Source of the DNA: Acidobacteriota bacterium
GTDB taxonomy: Bacteria; Acidobacteriota; Blastocatellia; RBC074
Length of the DNA: 64,000 nucleotides
Assembly (NCBI GenBank): GCA_018268995.1
Contig: JAFDVL010000053.1
Location: 1 to 64,000 of the forward strand
Direction of reading: 5' to 3'
Shown here piece after piece: positions 62,335-64,000 of this stretch. The notes under the pieces were generated by a model. It did not search any database. It was not told the origin of the DNA and saw nothing but the letters and a program-made list of their open reading frames with translations. A program made the translations under genes and the position numbers. Position 1 is the stretch's first letter. Each line of letters opens with the position of its first letter.

Positions 62335-64000
62335 TTACGGCGCGGGCGGCAATTGCGCGTTCCACTGATCGTACAGCAGCTTCAGTTCATTGCGCTTGGT
62401 CGGGTTACTTTCAGCCAGGTTGGCACGTTCGCCCGGGTCCGCCGCCAGGTCATAGAGCCGCAGCGTGTTGTCCAAAAAGAGTAACTTCCAATCCCCCGCC
62501 CGCACCGCGTATTGCGGCGCGCCGTAGCGCCAGTACAGCACATCGTGCGGCGGCGCAGACGTCACGCCTTGCAACAATGGCATCAGATTCACGCCATCCA
62601 ATCGCGGGTCAGAAACGGCGCGCCCTGTCGCGGCAGACAAGGTCGTGGTAAACCAATCCAGCGTAATGACGGGCGAGGTGTTGACTACGCCTGCGGGCAA
62701 GTAGCCTTTCCACTGCGCCATCGCCGGAACGTGAATACCACCTTCATACAACTGAAATTTCTCGCCATTGAACGGCGTGTTCAGCGAAGTGTTGTCGCTG
62801 GGGTCGCCGCCGTTATCGCTGTGAAACAGGACGAGCGTATTTTCTTCCAGCTTCAATTCGCGCAACTTTGCCAGCACTTTGCCCACGCCGTCATCCACTG
62901 CCGTCATCATCGCGGCAAAGGTACGCCGATTCGTGTTGGTGATGTGCTGATTGCGCGTCAGATACTCCGCAGGCGCTTGCAAGGGCGAATGCGGCGCGTT
63001 GAAGGACAACTGCAAATAAAACGCCTGTCCTTGCTTGCGTTCGATGAAATCCACGGCTTCGCGGGTGAAGGCATCCGTCAAATACGTGCTTTCGGTGACG
63101 GATTGCGTGCCGCGATAAATCGGGTTGCCCGGTTGATCCCAAACCGTGTAGGAATGCAGTGCAGGCAGAAACCCGAAGAATTCATCGTAGCCGCGTCGCT
63201 GCGGCAAAAATTGCCCCGTCGAACCCAGATGCCATTTGCCAACCAGACTGGTCGCATAGCCCAATGTTTTCAGGCGCTCGGACAACATCGTTTCGATGAC
63301 GGGCAAATTGGGATGCGTCAACAATTCGACCCCAAAACGCTGTTGATAGCGTCCGGTCAACAGAGCCGCCCGCGACGCATTGCAAACTGGCGCGGTCACG
63401 TAGGCGTACGTGAAGCGAACGCCGTTTTTCGCAATCGAATCAATATTCGGCGTCTTGATGTCCGGGCTGCCTTGCACACCCAAATCAGCATAACCCAGAT
63501 CATCAACCACGATCATGACGATGTTCGGTCGTTGCTTGGCAAGCGTGAGGGCCGCACTATTCGTAGCATTCGCCGCCACCGTCACGCTTTGCATTTCCGT
63601 CACAAAGCCGAGGGCCTTCGCTTCCAGCGTGTGATTGCCCGCGCGCACAACCGGCAGCGCAAATTCGCCTTGCGCATTGGTTTTCACTACGCGCATTCCA
63701 TTGTTGACAGCAGGCAGCGTCAAGGTAGCATTGGCAAGCCGCGCCCCGCTCAACCCATCCGTCACCGTGCCAGACAACGTACCAAAATCGTTCTTGCCCG
63801 CCACCGCTATCGTCGCCTCCAGACTGGTTTGGCCTTTGCTGATGCGCACGCTGGTTGCCAGATTGGTCGGCAGATTGTCGGGGAGCTGAACATTGATCTG
63901 CCACAACGCGACGAACCCCGGCGCTAACCCGCTGAATAACACGGGCGCGGCCACACCGCCGATGGTCACAGTAGGGGAGCCAGCGTCAACGGCCAGCGGG
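62335..64000 (-). CDS. TIGR03437-type domain fused to carboxypeptidase-regulatory-like and sulfatase domains, partial
   Basis: At least 555 residues; the frame is open to the right edge, so the N-terminus is missing. The visible part opens with the end of a Solibacter-type TIGR03437 domain (GLAPGFVALWQINVQLPDNLP), then a carboxypeptidase-regulatory-like beta domain (TLSGTVTDGLSGARLANATLTLP, about 90 residues) and a sulfatase (PNIVMIVVDDLGYADLGVQG). The sulfatase has the C-x-A-x-R formylglycine motif (VCNASRAALLTGR), SLVGKWHLG, and FHSDNGGDPS. Likely an exported polysaccharide sulfatase needing FGE or anSME. The order, sulfatase downstream of a domain usually found at the C-terminus, is unusual. 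Confidence 0.88.
   Translation of the reverse strand, partial: PLAVDAGSPTVTIGGVAAPVLFSGLAPGFVALWQINVQLPDNLPTNLATSVRISKGQTSLEATIAVAGKNDFGTLSGTVTDGLSGARLANATLTLPAVNNGMRVVKTNAQGEFALPVVRAGNHTLEAKALGFVTEMQSVTVAANATNSAALTLAKQRPNIVMIVVDDLGYADLGVQGSPDIKTPNIDSIAKNGVRFTYAYVTAPVCNASRAALLTGRYQQRFGVELLTHPNLPVIETMLSERLKTLGYATSLVGKWHLGSTGQFLPQRRGYDEFFGFLPALHSYTVWDQPGNPIYRGTQSVTESTYLTDAFTREAVDFIERKQGQAFYLQLSFNAPHSPLQAPAEYLTRNQHITNTNRRTFAAMMTAVDDGVGKVLAKLRELKLEENTLVLFHSDNGGDPSDNTSLNTPFNGEKFQLYEGGIHVPAMAQWKGYLPAGVVNTSPVITLDWFTTTLSAATGRAVSDPRLDGVNLMPLLQGVTSAPPHDVLYWRYGAPQYAVRAGDWKLLFLDNTLRLYDLAADPGERANLAESNPTKRNELKLLYDQWNAQLPPAP

Noticed and set aside
62512..63927. 471-codon plus-strand open frame
   Set aside because: Antisense shadow of the sulfatase gene, extremely Arg/His-rich, with no recognisable domain.

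Overview
The window reads as a chromosomal segment of an uncultured-type Acidobacteriota, most likely class Blastocatellia. This is inferred from gene families: a Solibacter-type (TIGR03437) C-terminal domain on a giant secreted protein and again on a sulfatase fusion, a DUF1501 plus DUF1549/DUF1553 cytochrome pair, CocE/NonD hydrolases, BNR sialidase-like proteins, Uma2 nucleases and many secreted enzymes. LpxI implies a lipid A-bearing outer membrane. I saw no rRNA, tRNA, CRISPR array, transposase or prophage.

Layout. 1-4557: secreted DUF4440 protein, lactate permease, membrane-anchored spermidine-synthase-like protein. 4558-6460: an AT-richer island with an intact TIR-domain gene, a broken Fic N-terminus and non-coding DNA. 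6556-15561: secreted or surface hydrolases (serine hydrolase, two BNR sialidase-like proteins, M48 protease, CocE hydrolase, alpha/beta esterase). 15638-23932 (minus strand): housekeeping block ppa, sixA, DUF2164, an Imm10-like protein, Uma2, mutL, a four-helix-bundle (S23/IVP) element, aspS, hisS. 24109-27728: a membrane HD-GYP/GAF/degenerate-GGDEF protein, then an unannotated 23-residue peptide gene with its own Shine-Dalgarno and hairpin, then a gamma carbonic anhydrase. 27749-33967: trmL, a CinA-like protein, a DUF4380 protein, thiG, an aquaporin, a small zinc-ribbon protein, a PQQ/sorbosone-type dehydrogenase and an Arg/Tyr/Asp-rich secreted protein. 34263-41912: a second CocE hydrolase, a PG-binding/BON protein, an NtrC-type regulator paired with a histidine-kinase DHp domain lacking an ATPase, a CheY-like receiver, an unrecognised 444-residue protein and DUF445. 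42035-54277: HExxH protein, YbgC-type thioesterase, secreted Gfo/Idh/MocA protein, a ~1,400-residue MBG-repeat protein, a TPR-CHAT protein without its catalytic residues, and DUF1501. 54458-64000: DUF1549/DUF1553 protein, SDR, ComEA-like HhH protein, stomatin/NfeD pair, Uma2, lpxI and a sulfatase fusion running off the right edge.

The most striking non-genic signal is repeats. At least ten short inverted-repeat elements have arms built of imperfect heptanucleotide tandem units, each locus with its own heptamer. They lie at gene borders, but some are inside genes in frame: the spermidine-synthase-like protein, the DUF1553 protein and, notably, the signal peptide of the CHAT protein. One pair of such arms brackets the four-helix-bundle gene, giving an IVS-like ~500 bp unit between aspS and mutL. 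A second family (core GGGAGCGC..GCGCTCCC) occurs at three borders and as a half copy inside the MutL linker. Three further palindrome types occur.

The best candidates for something undescribed are the 23-residue peptide beside the c-di-GMP protein, the heptamer elements and their coding exaptation, and the four-helix-bundle unit. All calls come from reading the sequence; no database search was run.
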